From Clostridia bacterium (GTDB lineage Bacteria > Bacillota > Clostridia > Christensenellales > Borkfalkiaceae), in contig JAFURH010000054.1 of assembly GCA_017471945.1 (NCBI GenBank), positions 1 to 40,537 of the forward strand: a stretch of DNA of 40,537 nt. Reading direction: 5' to 3'. The notes beneath the pieces were generated by a model, which was not told where the DNA came from, ran no database searches, and saw only the letters and a list, made by a program, of their open reading frames with translations. Shown one piece after another: positions 31,046 through 40,200 of this stretch. Numbering within the stretch: position 1 is the stretch's first letter; the number at the start of each line of letters is the position of its first letter. The translations under genes and the position numbers were made by a program.

Positions 31046-32632
31046 TCATTCCGTATCGGCGACCGACCGTTGCGGCTCTTTTTTCTTTTTTAAATAAATC
31101 TTATACCCTATAAACCCAAGCACGGCGAGCAATACGATCACGACGAGCACGACGATCGCAAGCGTATACCGCTCGGCGGCAAGCGCGCTCCCCGAAAGGG
31201 AGAACGGCAAGATCGACGGAATACGCGCCACGGACGTGACGAGCAGGAACATAAACGGATTGATCGAAGTCAGCCCCACCACGTAGGTGAGCATATCTTT
31301 GGGTACGAACGGCAAAAGATAGATCAAAAACAGTACCGCATAAGCGTTTCCGTTTTCGCGAAAAACTTTCAAAACGCCGAGTTTTTCCACCGAAACTACC
31401 TTTTCCACTAGTTTTTTGCCAAATTTTTTGACGAGCAATATCTCGATCAGCGACCCGACCGCGTTGCCGAGCACGCAAAGCGCCGTGCCCTTCACCACCC
31501 CGTAGGCATACCCCGAAGCCACTTCGAGCGCGGCGGACGGGATCACCTTGATCATCGTCTGTAAAACCCGCAAGGCGACGAAAACCACTTCGTCGAACCC
31601 GCCGAACCCGTCGAGCCAATTTTGAAAACGGTCGGGATTCGTGATCACGCCGAGCATCGCGTCGCCGAACACGATCGCGCACACGACGAACGCGACGATA
31701 GCGATCGTCCAGAACAAAAAGGTAATCCGTTGTTTTTTCGTGCCCTTTACGATATGCCAGATCGCGACGAGTTGTTTGCCGAGTTTCTTCTTCGGCTTTG
31801 CGCCTTTTTCTTCGATTTCGGGATAAAATTCGTCGAGTTCCCCTTTATACCCGTCGAGCCACGGCTTGTACTTGCCGTTATAATGAATGATCGCGGTCTT
31901 GTTTTCGATCTCCTCTTTCGGGAAGGTCTTGCGGTTTTTTTTGCGCGTTCTTTCGTCGAGATTCCATATCAGCTCGTCGATATAAAGAGTCTTGTCCGCA
32001 AAAAGGATATTGGCGAGATCTTGATCGCCCATCCAAAGCTTACGGATATGCTTCTTCGTCGCCTCGACGATCCCTTCGACGGTCAGCGTTTCGCGCATCT
32101 TTTTAACGTCCATCAGCATTACGCCCGAATTGATATACCGTTGCCCTTTTTTCAACCCCAAACGAGTGCAATTCATTATTTCCACGAGTCCGCGGGTATG
32201 ATTCGCCGCCGCGATAATATTTTCGCCGAGATCTAGATCGTAAAGCGGTGCGAGCGGCTTTCTTATCAAAATATCGGGGTCGAGATACAGGCAACGTTCC
32301 ACTTCTTTCGGCAGAAACTCAAACGCCATCAGCCGATAAAAAGATTCCTCCGGCAACCGTTCGATCACGGGCGTATCTTTAAACCAGCTTTCCGTAATAT
32401 GCACGTTATGTACGCGCAGGAAAGAAAAAGGCGCGATCGCGGCTTGCAAAAAGTCGAAATCCTTTTCGTCCAGCCCCGAATGCGCGACGAATATTTCCGT
32501 TTCCCGTCCGTTTTGCGTTTCGCCGAGCGAAACGAGCATTATTTTTAACGGAAAAAGGTATTTTTTATCGATCGTAACGAGAATATTCATTTTTTCGTGC
32601 GTCGATTGAACGGATTTTACATTTTTTTCCAT
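31046..32632 (-). CDS. GT8 glycosyltransferase fused to a VTT/DedA-like membrane domain
   Basis: 528 aa. Residues about 15-262 are a family 8 glycosyltransferase: VTIDKKYLFPLK, DxD-type YLDPDILIRKPL (Asp118, Asp120), YINSGVMLMD (167-175), GDQDLANIL and HYNGKYKPW. A basic linker (275-305) leads to about six membrane segments (303-512) with the SNARE-associated/VTT pattern: GNAVGSLIEILLVKKFG, LLPFVPKDMLTYVVG and ARIPSILPFSLSG. Such membrane domains belong to lipid-handling proteins (DedA, TVP38/TMEM64). The fusion is one continuous frame, no shift seen. The first ATG (32632) is only 9 nt from a TATAAT, so the mRNA may be nearly leaderless; Met15 is the usual GT8 start but has no ribosome site. 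Probably makes and handles a glycolipid. Confidence 0.88.
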   Translation of the reverse strand: MEKNVKSVQSTHEKMNILVTIDKKYLFPLKIMLVSLGETQNGRETEIFVAHSGLDEKDFDFLQAAIAPFSFLRVHNVHITESWFKDTPVIERLPEESFYRLMAFEFLPKEVERCLYLDPDILIRKPLAPLYDLDLGENIIAAANHTRGLVEIMNCTRLGLKKGQRYINSGVMLMDVKKMRETLTVEGIVEATKKHIRKLWMGDQDLANILFADKTLYIDELIWNLDERTRKKNRKTFPKEEIENKTAIIHYNGKYKPWLDGYKGELDEFYPEIEEKGAKPKKKLGKQLVAIWHIVKGTKKQRITFLFWTIAIVAFVVCAIVFGDAMLGVITNPDRFQNWLDGFGGFDEVVFVALRVLQTMIKVIPSAALEVASGYAYGVVKGTALCVLGNAVGSLIEILLVKKFGKKLVEKVVSVEKLGVLKVFRENGNAYAVLFLIYLLPFVPKDMLTYVVGLTSINPFMFLLVTSVARIPSILPFSLSGSALAAERYTLAIVVLVVIVLLAVLGFIGYKIYLKKKKEPQRSVADTE

Positions 32633-32641
32633 AACGCACGC

Positions 32642-32647
32642 ATTATA
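32642..32647 (-). promoter_or_regulatory. -10 box of the GT8-VTT gene
   Basis: TATAAT on the minus strand with no good -35 (ACATTA at 17 nt). Predicted start about 3 nt before the ATG. Confidence 0.5.
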
Positions 32648-32708
32648 CTACTTTTTTATTAAAATAATGTAAAAGAAAGTGTCGAAAAAGTAAAAGTTTT
32701 GTAAAAAT

Positions 32709-33680
32709 TTAACGAGTTTTTTTAAAAAGCGCGCGAAAAGTAGGCGGTACGGGCGCGGAAACGCACAACGGCTCTCCGCTGTCGGGGTGGATAAATTCGA
32801 GCTTGGAGGCGTGTAAGCCCAAGCGATCCAACGGATTTTTCTCAAAACCGTACTTCTCGTCTCCCACGACGGCGTGTCCGATCGAATGGAGCTGAACGCG
32901 GATCTGATTTTTGCGTCCCGTATCGATCTGCACTTTGAGCAAGGAATATGCCGCGTTTTCGGCGATCACCTCGTAGTGCGTGATCGCCTTTTGCCCCGTC
33001 GGGTCGTTCGTGGCGTATATTAAATTATTTGCATTTTCTTTCAGATACGATACGAGGGTATCTTGTTTTTTCTCAAACACGCCCTCTGCGACGGCGTAGT
33101 ATTCCCGCGTTTTCACAAGCTCGTTCCACCGCATTTTGAGCTTGGAATGGATCTTGATATCCTTGGCAAAGAGAAGCACGCCCGAAGTTTCTTTATCGAT
33201 CCTGTGCAGGATATACGGGCGGGCGTTTTTGCCCTGACGGCTCAGATATTCCATCACCCGTTTAAACGCGCAATCGCTTTCCTTGTCGCTTTCGACGGAC
33301 AACAGCCCCACCGGCTTATCGACGGCGATAAATTCCTCGTCCTCGTAAAGGATTTTGAGCGGAACGCGCTTTTGTTCGGACAAAATCGGGCGTTTTGCCG
33401 CTACGGGGGATTGTTTTAAGGGAGTTTTGGAGATCTTCACCTCGTCGTCTTTTGCGAGCGGGAAATTATACTGCGTGACCACGCTCCCGTTCACGAGCAC
33501 GAGCTTACGCGTTAAAAGGTTTTTTACGTTATTTCTCGAATCGTTGCGCTTTTTTAATAAAAACTCCAACAACTCGTCGCTCCTGTTCACCTTATAGGTC
33601 GCGACGAACGCGGGCGGGCGGGATTCAACGCGCCCCTGCCCCCTTTCTTTTTGTTTTTTATCGAATAATTTCCGTTGCAT
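32709..33680 (-). CDS. RluA-family 23S rRNA pseudouridine synthase
   Basis: 323 aa. A basic N-terminal stretch (1-25) is followed by an S4 RNA-binding domain (about 32-85) and the catalytic domain with LHRIDKETSGVLLFAK, catalytic Asp162, and TGRKNQIRVQLHSIGHAVVGDEKYG. Converts uridines to pseudouridine in rRNA, as RluC/RluD do; site specificity cannot be told. It starts 3 nt after the GH2 stop, with GGAGGT inside the GH2 gene, so a housekeeping function is tied to a glycosidase operon. Confidence 0.93.
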   Translation of the reverse strand: MQRKLFDKKQKERGQGRVESRPPAFVATYKVNRSDELLEFLLKKRNDSRNNVKNLLTRKLVLVNGSVVTQYNFPLAKDDEVKISKTPLKQSPVAAKRPILSEQKRVPLKILYEDEEFIAVDKPVGLLSVESDKESDCAFKRVMEYLSRQGKNARPYILHRIDKETSGVLLFAKDIKIHSKLKMRWNELVKTREYYAVAEGVFEKKQDTLVSYLKENANNLIYATNDPTGQKAITHYEVIAENAAYSLLKVQIDTGRKNQIRVQLHSIGHAVVGDEKYGFEKNPLDRLGLHASKLEFIHPDSGEPLCVSAPVPPTFRALFKKTR

Positions 33681-33683
33681 ACG

Positions 33684-35426
33684 TTATTCCACCTCCGTTT
33701 TTGAAACCGTCTTTTCAAAAACGCCGTACAGCTCGCGATTAAGCGCTCTGATCTTTTCGCCGTCTATTTTCGGCACGCGGTCGAAGGTAAAAAGTCCGTT
33801 GATCTCGTCCTCGATATCCGTGAGCTGCGTGTAGACGGTAGCGCAAAGTCCCTGCGTTTCGACGAGCGGAAACACCTCTTCGCGATAGAGTTTTTCGTAG
33901 GCGTTTTCAAGCGCCGCCGCGCTCTTAAAGGTTTTATAGCCGAATTTTTTATCCGAAAAGGTATGCCCTTCCACCGCGCGGGAATACCCGCCGAACTCGG
34001 TGAGCGCAAGCACCCGCTTTTTATCGTTTTTCGGGCGGGCTTTACGGAAATAAATATGCCTACTGCACACGTCTCCGCCTCCTTTATCCTGCCAACCGCT
34101 CGCGTGGTCGAAAAGGCGGGTCGGGTCCTCTTTTTTGAGTTTTTCGCAAACTTCGAGCGCGTCGAACTGTCCCCACGCCTCGTTGAACGGCGTCCAAAGG
34201 CAGAGCGAAACGCAGTTAAACAGCGCGTCGATCAGCGCGTAGGCTTCCGCGTAGTATTGCTTTCTCGAAGCTTCGTTACGCTTCATCAATTTATAGTTTT
34301 TATCGTTTAAACGAAGGTTAAAAAACGGACACAGCGCGATACGCCAAAACGGGTACTGCCCGCCGCCGTTGACCATATCCTGCCAAACGAGCACGCCTAA
34401 AATATCGCAATAATAATACCAGAGCGCGGATTCGACTTTCGCGTGCTTTCTAAGCATATTGAACCCGAGCGATCTCACCGCTTTGATCTCTTCGTATATC
34501 GCGCGATTCGACGACGGGGTGTACGCCCCGCCCAAAAAGTACCCTTGATCGAGTAAGCCGTTATGAAAAACGGGCTTACCGTTCAAAGCGAAATATTTAT
34601 AGCCGCCTTTTTCTCTCACGCTAAACTCGCGAAGTCCGAAATAGCTTTCCACTTCGTCCTCGCCGAAGGAGAAAAATACTTTATAAAGCTCGGGCGTTTC
34701 CGTCGTCCATTCTTTGCATTCCGAAACGTCCAAAAGCAATTCTCCGCTTTCCGAACTGCCGACCGCAAGCGTGTTATCGCCGTCGGCAACGCGCGCGGTA
34801 AGTTTTCCTTCTCCCTGCGTGCGGTATCGGATACGCAAGGTTTTCGCATTAACGTCGGGATAAAAGCGAAAGTTTTTCAGATAGTTCACGGGCGTGCTTT
34901 CCAACCAAGCCGATTGCCAGATCCCGCTCGTCGCCGTATACCAGATCCCACCGCGTTTATATTTTTGCTTTCCCCTGCCGTAGAGTTCCGAATCCGCGTC
35001 GTCGCGAACGACGATGAGAAGCTCGTTTTCTCCCGTCTGCAACCCTTCGGTCAGTTCGATCGAAAAGGGATAATATCCGCCCTCGTGTCCGCCTGCGAGA
35101 GCGCCGTTTAAAAAGACCTTACAAACCTGATCGCACGCGCCGATATGCAAAAAGACTCTGCCTTGAATAAAGCCCTCGGGCAAAGAAAAGTTCTTGCGGT
35201 AGAAAAGATATTCGTCCTTTTTAAGCTGACGGTTCACCCCCGAAAGCTCGGTTTCGGGAGAATACGGCACGAGGATCTCGCCGTCGTAAGATTGCGTCGT
35301 CGGCGTATTTCTTATCGCGTATTCCCACGTTCCGTTCAAAGGAAAATAACTCGCCCGCTTACATTGGGGACGGGGATATTCCGCAAGCGGAAGCGCGGAA
35401 TCCTCAAATTCGGGTTGAAAGATCAT
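33684..35426 (-). CDS. GH2-family glycosidase (short form)
   Basis: 580 aa, much shorter than LacZ. N-terminal jelly roll (about 10-180; FYRKNFSLPEG, FLHIGACDQVCKVFLNG), Ig-like domain (about 180-275), TIM barrel (about 276-575). Acid/base Glu416 in LWTPFNEAWGQ, nucleophile Glu477 in LTEFGGYS. No signal peptide. The size and absence of the C-terminal beta-gal small chain place it among the smaller GH2 groups (glucuronidase/galactosidase/mannosidase-like); substrate unknown. Ribosome site AAGGAG lies within the end of the upstream anchored-protein gene; the gap is 6 nt. Confidence 0.92.
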   Translation of the reverse strand: MIFQPEFEDSALPLAEYPRPQCKRASYFPLNGTWEYAIRNTPTTQSYDGEILVPYSPETELSGVNRQLKKDEYLFYRKNFSLPEGFIQGRVFLHIGACDQVCKVFLNGALAGGHEGGYYPFSIELTEGLQTGENELLIVVRDDADSELYGRGKQKYKRGGIWYTATSGIWQSAWLESTPVNYLKNFRFYPDVNAKTLRIRYRTQGEGKLTARVADGDNTLAVGSSESGELLLDVSECKEWTTETPELYKVFFSFGEDEVESYFGLREFSVREKGGYKYFALNGKPVFHNGLLDQGYFLGGAYTPSSNRAIYEEIKAVRSLGFNMLRKHAKVESALWYYYCDILGVLVWQDMVNGGGQYPFWRIALCPFFNLRLNDKNYKLMKRNEASRKQYYAEAYALIDALFNCVSLCLWTPFNEAWGQFDALEVCEKLKKEDPTRLFDHASGWQDKGGGDVCSRHIYFRKARPKNDKKRVLALTEFGGYSRAVEGHTFSDKKFGYKTFKSAAALENAYEKLYREEVFPLVETQGLCATVYTQLTDIEDEINGLFTFDRVPKIDGEKIRALNRELYGVFEKTVSKTEVE

Positions 35427-35432
35427 CGCTCT

Positions 35433-37061
35433 TCACTCCTTTTCGTAGTATACTTTTATCGTCAATCCGCGCTCGGTGATCACGCCTTGTAACTTACCGT
35501 CGGCGTTGTCCTCGTCGAGTAGATACCCTTCGGGGATAAGCGAACGGAAAAAGTCCGTCAAATTCACTTGATCGCCGATCTTTAACGAATTTTCCGCGCG
35601 CCACGCGGCGATCTCCGCACTAAGCGCCGTTGACTGCTCGCCGTCCACGAAAACGAGAACGACGGGCTGTATTTTCGCGTTGCTCAAAACCTTTTCGTAC
35701 TGTTCCGAAATGATTTTTCGGGTTTCTTCGTCGTAAGCGGCAAGTTCCTCGTATGCGGCCTTGAACACTTGCGCGTACGATCTTCCTTCCGTCGTACCCT
35801 CGCCTTTAAAATTTTCCAACCCGCCGTCGGAATAACGTATGCTAACGCGGGGCGTACAATGATAAACGAGCGCGAAATTCTCCTCTTTGATCCCCACGAG
35901 CGCGGTGTGATAAAGCGTTTTCGTATCCTTTTCGTAAAGGCTGATCGAAGCCGTTTCGATCGGCACTTTTTTCGCCGAGCCGTCCACCGTGATATCTGCG
36001 CCGAAGGAAATTTCCACACCGTCGAGCGCGAGCAAAGCCGCGTACTCTGCCGAATCGAAAGAAGTCGTAAACCGCACGCCGTAAGGGGCGTCCAAACGAG
36101 CCGAAGCCGTTTCCTCCGTTTTTAAAGTAAGATACCGAGCGTAAAATTTCGCGGTTTCCTCCACGGCGAAGCTCGCGCCGAAAGGATACAGCCTCGTTCC
36201 GTCCGAAAGTCCGAGCAATATTCCTTTACCCGTGAAAAGCGTTGAATCAGCAAGCGTCACTTCCGTCCCAATCTCCACCGTCTTTTGCAAAACGAGGGAA
36301 TCGCCGTCGTAGAAACTCACCGCCACGTGCGTGGGCGTGATCTTTTCGTTCGTCAGATCGAAACGGTAATCCACGTCGAAGCGGTACGCCGCGGTTTCGG
36401 AAAGAAAGAGCGTGTTTTTCCGAACGATAAACGAACGGGCGGAAAACGCGCTCGCGGAAATTTCAAAAGCGCCCTCGCCGTCTATCGTAAGCTTGACGCT
36501 CACGCTTTCGTCGCTTACTTCCACCTCGCCAACCGCGGTATCGCCAACCGCCGATCCACCGACGCCGCAAGAGCCTTTAACGGTGTTTTCCTCAAAAGAA
36601 TTCCAAACGGGATTATAAAGCAAAAGCACGGGCGCGACCGTCTGCGTTTCAAAATTACAAACGTAACTCTGATCAAAAGAAATTTCCGCTTCTCCGCAAA
36701 CGAACGCCGCGCTTTCGTCCACGACGAAATAAGTCGCCGTTACGGCAAACTCAAACACGAACGTTGCCGTACCGCCCGAAAGCATAAGCAACGCCTCGCA
36801 GGATTCTCCGCCAAGATCTACCGCGCCGCTAAGTACTTGCGATTCGTAATCCTCCGCACCTTCGACGAGCAAGGAATATTCCACACCCTCCTCGCTTACA
36901 CTCGACCCTGCATACCCCAAAACGGAAATTTCAACGGTTTCGCCCGTCGCGATCAGCCGTTTTTTCGTGTCTCTCGCAGCAATGATAATAAAAAATATCC
37001 CGAGCCAAAGGCAAATCAAACCCCACGCCGCGAGATATTTGCGTTTTGATTGAATTTTCAT
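35433..37061 (-). CDS. Membrane-anchored extracellular protein sharing a domain with the first surface protein
   Basis: 542 aa from ATG at 37061, chosen for its GAGGAG site (37071-37076); an upstream ATG at 37082 lacks one. One N-terminal membrane segment (9-29) after a basic start anchors it; the rest is extracellular and beta-rich. Residues about 318-460 hold YGVRFTTS (327-334), ISFGADI (351-357) and the RSYAQVFKAAYEEL end, the same domain as in the protein at 1-2270. The C-terminus (about 490-542) has NLTDFFRSLIPEGYLLDEDNADGKL, possibly an interaction segment. It follows a 43-aa peptide gene (22-nt gap), the same pairing as at the left end of the window. Function unknown. Confidence 0.85.
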   Translation of the reverse strand: MKIQSKRKYLAAWGLICLWLGIFFIIIAARDTKKRLIATGETVEISVLGYAGSSVSEEGVEYSLLVEGAEDYESQVLSGAVDLGGESCEALLMLSGGTATFVFEFAVTATYFVVDESAAFVCGEAEISFDQSYVCNFETQTVAPVLLLYNPVWNSFEENTVKGSCGVGGSAVGDTAVGEVEVSDESVSVKLTIDGEGAFEISASAFSARSFIVRKNTLFLSETAAYRFDVDYRFDLTNEKITPTHVAVSFYDGDSLVLQKTVEIGTEVTLADSTLFTGKGILLGLSDGTRLYPFGASFAVEETAKFYARYLTLKTEETASARLDAPYGVRFTTSFDSAEYAALLALDGVEISFGADITVDGSAKKVPIETASISLYEKDTKTLYHTALVGIKEENFALVYHCTPRVSIRYSDGGLENFKGEGTTEGRSYAQVFKAAYEELAAYDEETRKIISEQYEKVLSNAKIQPVVLVFVDGEQSTALSAEIAAWRAENSLKIGDQVNLTDFFRSLIPEGYLLDEDNADGKLQGVITERGLTIKVYYEKE

Positions 37062-37083
37062 TCTTTTACTCTCCTCACGCAAA

Positions 37084-37215
37084 TCAATTAAACCAATCGA
37101 TATCGTAACCCGCGTTATCGTCGCCCGCGCCGTTCGGTTCCACGGCGGGAGAGCCCGCGACGATCTCGTTTCTCAGATGCGTGACTACGAGCTTTAAAGG
37201 ATCGTAGCGTTTCAT
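37084..37215 (-). CDS. 43-aa peptide preceding the anchored protein
   Basis: MKRYDPLKLVVTHLRNEI, then VAGSPAV and a Gly/Asp/Asn-rich end closing with YDIDWFN. ATG at 37215 with GGAG 5 nt upstream; the frame is open to 37266 but the first 17 codons overlap the end of the preceding gene and lack a site. The pattern aligns with the 40-aa peptide at 2270-2392: MK-x-Y, K-hydrophobic-VV, L-x-N, D/E-I, A/G-S, with an acidic C-terminal half. Gap of 31 nt to the upstream gene and 22 nt to the downstream one, so it is an operon member. No signal peptide. Function unknown. Confidence 0.7.
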   Translation of the reverse strand: MKRYDPLKLVVTHLRNEIVAGSPAVEPNGAGDDNAGYDIDWFN

Positions 37216-37246
37216 TTTATCTCCACAACAACCTGCTTTGCGCCTC

Positions 37247-40200
37247 TTACTTTTCGCCTTTTTCAAAAAGTCTGCGCTTTGCCTCCGAAAGCATCAATTT
37301 GATACGGTTGAGCTGATTGACTTCGCTCGCACCGGGGTCGTAGTCCACCGCCGCGATATTCGCTTCGGGATAGGTTTCTTTGAGCCGCTTGATCACCCCT
37401 TTCCCCACGACGTGATTAGGAAGACAAGCAAACGGCTGTATACAAACGATATTCGGCGCGCCCGTCGTTAAAAGCTCCGCCATTTCGCCCGTCAAAAACC
37501 AACCTTCGCCGTATTGATTTCCGAGCGAAAGGAAGGGTTTCGTCAGCTCCGCGATCTTGTCCATCGGCATAGGCGGGTGAAAGCGTTTGCTTCGTTCAAG
37601 CGCCTTGACCGCGGGTTTTCTTACCCCTCTGATCGCTTTGAGCGCGAGGCGGGATAAAAACGCGGTACTCGCTTTCGTCGAATAATTTTCACGGCGGTAC
37701 TGCGTGTTATATACGCTGTAATTGATAAAATCGACGAGATCGGGCACGACCGCTTCCGCGCCTTCCGCTTCGAGCAGCTCGACGAGATAGTTATTCGCGA
37801 GCGGCATATATTTCACGAGAATTTCCCCGACGACGCCGACGCGAGGTTTTTTTACGTTCTCGTCGATCGGAAAGCGATCAAACTCCTCCACCAACTCTTT
37901 GCACACCCGCTTATAAGAATATCCGCTCTTTTTATTCACAAGGCTGTCTATACAGATTTTTTGCCATTTTTCGTGCAATTTATTCGCCGAGCCTTTTTCC
38001 TTTTCATACGGGCGCACGCGATACAAACAGCGCATTAAAAGATCTCCGTAGATCAGGGCGTGCGCGGCGTCAAGGAGTAACGACGGCGTGAAAGAAAAAC
38101 CCTCGTTTTTCTCCATACCGTTGGCGTTGACGGAAATCACGGGAATATGATTCAGTCCCGCCTTTTCCAGCGCACGGCGAATAAACGCCACGTAGTTGCT
38201 CGCGCGGCAACAACCGCCCGTTTGCGACATCACGATAGCGAGCTTATTCGTATCGTATTTTCCCGAAAGCACCGCGTCCATAATCTGTCCGACGGTCACG
38301 ATAGACGGATAACAAGCGTCGTTGTTCACGAACTGCAAGCCCACGTCGATGGCTTCGCGGGTATCGTTTTCGAGCATCACCGCGTTATAGCCGTGTTTGC
38401 GAATGACGGGTTCGAGAATATCAAAGTGAATCGGACTCATTTTGGGAATGAGCAAAGTGTAGCCGTCCGCTTTCATTTGCTTGGTATATTCCGATCGAGC
38501 GTAAGCGAGCGGCTTGGGTTCGGCTTTCACGCCCTTTTCCTTACGCATCGCGATCGCCGCGATCAAACTGCGGATACGGATACGCGCCGCGCCGAGATTA
38601 TTTACCTCGTCGATCTTCAAAACGGTATACAGTTTGTTGTTCTTTTCAAGGATCTCGCAAACCTGATCGGTCGTGACCGCGTCGAGCCCGCACCCGAAGG
38701 AATTGAGCTGAATCAGCTCCAAATCGTCGCATTTCGAAACGAACTCCGCCGCCGTATACAGCCGAGAATGGTACGTCCATTGATCGACCACCCGAAGCGG
38801 CCGCTCGGGCTTGAAATCGACGGGTAAGCCGTCCTCGGTAAATACGTCGAACCCGTAGGAGGCGATCAGTTCGGGGATACCGTGATTGATTTCGGGATCG
38901 ATATGATAGGGTCTGCCCGCGAGCACGATCCCGCGGCCGCCTTTTGCGCGCATTTCGGCAAGCACCCGTTTGCCCTCGTTTCGGATATCCTCTTTCGCCG
39001 CAAGCTGTTCCGCCCACGCCTTTTTCACGGCGGCGCGCACCTCGCCCGCCTTGATCGCCCATTCCTCTTTACAAAGCCGCACGAGACGATCCGTGATCGT
39101 CTTTTCGCTTGTAAACGCGACGAACGGACGGATATACTTGACCTGCTTTTCCCTGAGGTCCTCCATATTGTTTTTAATGTTTTCGGGATAGGAAACGACG
39201 ATCGGACAATTAAAATGATTCTGCGCGTTTTCCGTTTCCTTACGTTCGAAGAACACGCAAGGATGGAAGATCGTCTTTACGCCCTGATTTACGAGCCATT
39301 GCGCGTGACCGTGCGCGAGCTTTGCGGGATAACATTCCGATTCCGACGGAATAGATTCGATTCCGAGCTCGTAGAGCTTTCTGTCCGAAAACGGCGACAG
39401 CACCACTTTAAAACCAAGCTCTTTGAAAAAGGTAGCCCAAAACGGGTAATTTTCGTATATATTCAGAACCCGCGGGATCCCGATCTCCCCGCGCGGCGCG
39501 GTTTCGAGCGGCTCGTAGGCGAAAATTCGATTTCGCTTATATTCGACGAGATTCGCGCCCTTTTTCTCCGTTGAACGCGTACCTGCCCCCTTCTCACAGC
39601 GATTGCCCGTGATATATTTGCGCCCGCCCGAGAAGGAATTGATCGTCAGCATACAGTTGTTCGTACAGCGCTTGCAACGGGTGGTTGCCGCCGTATATTC
39701 AAGCGTGGAAATATCCGCAAAAGAAAGCGTGGAGGTAGCTTGTCCGCGATAGCGTTCTTTGGCGATCAGCGCCGCGCCGAACGCGCCCATAATGCCCGAA
39801 ATATCGGGGCAAGTGGCTTCCACGCCCGCGATCCTTTCAAACGCGCGTAAAACGGCGTGATTATAAAAAGTCCCGCCCTGCACGACGATACGTTTCCCAA
39901 GCTCCGCCGCATTCGTGAGCTTGATCACTTTATACAGCGCGTTTTTAATGACGGAATAGGCAAGCCCCGCCGAAATATCCGCAACGCTCGCGCCTTCTTT
40001 TTGCGCTTGCTTTACGTTGGAATTCATAAACACGGTACAACGCGTTCCGAGGTCTACGGGATTTTCGGCAAACAACGCCTCTTTGGCAAACTCCGCCGCC
40101 GTCAGATTTAAAGAATTCGCGAAATTTTCGATAAACGACCCGCAACCCGAAGAGCAAGCTTCGTTCAAAGTCACCGTATCCACGAACCCGCCGCGAAGCT

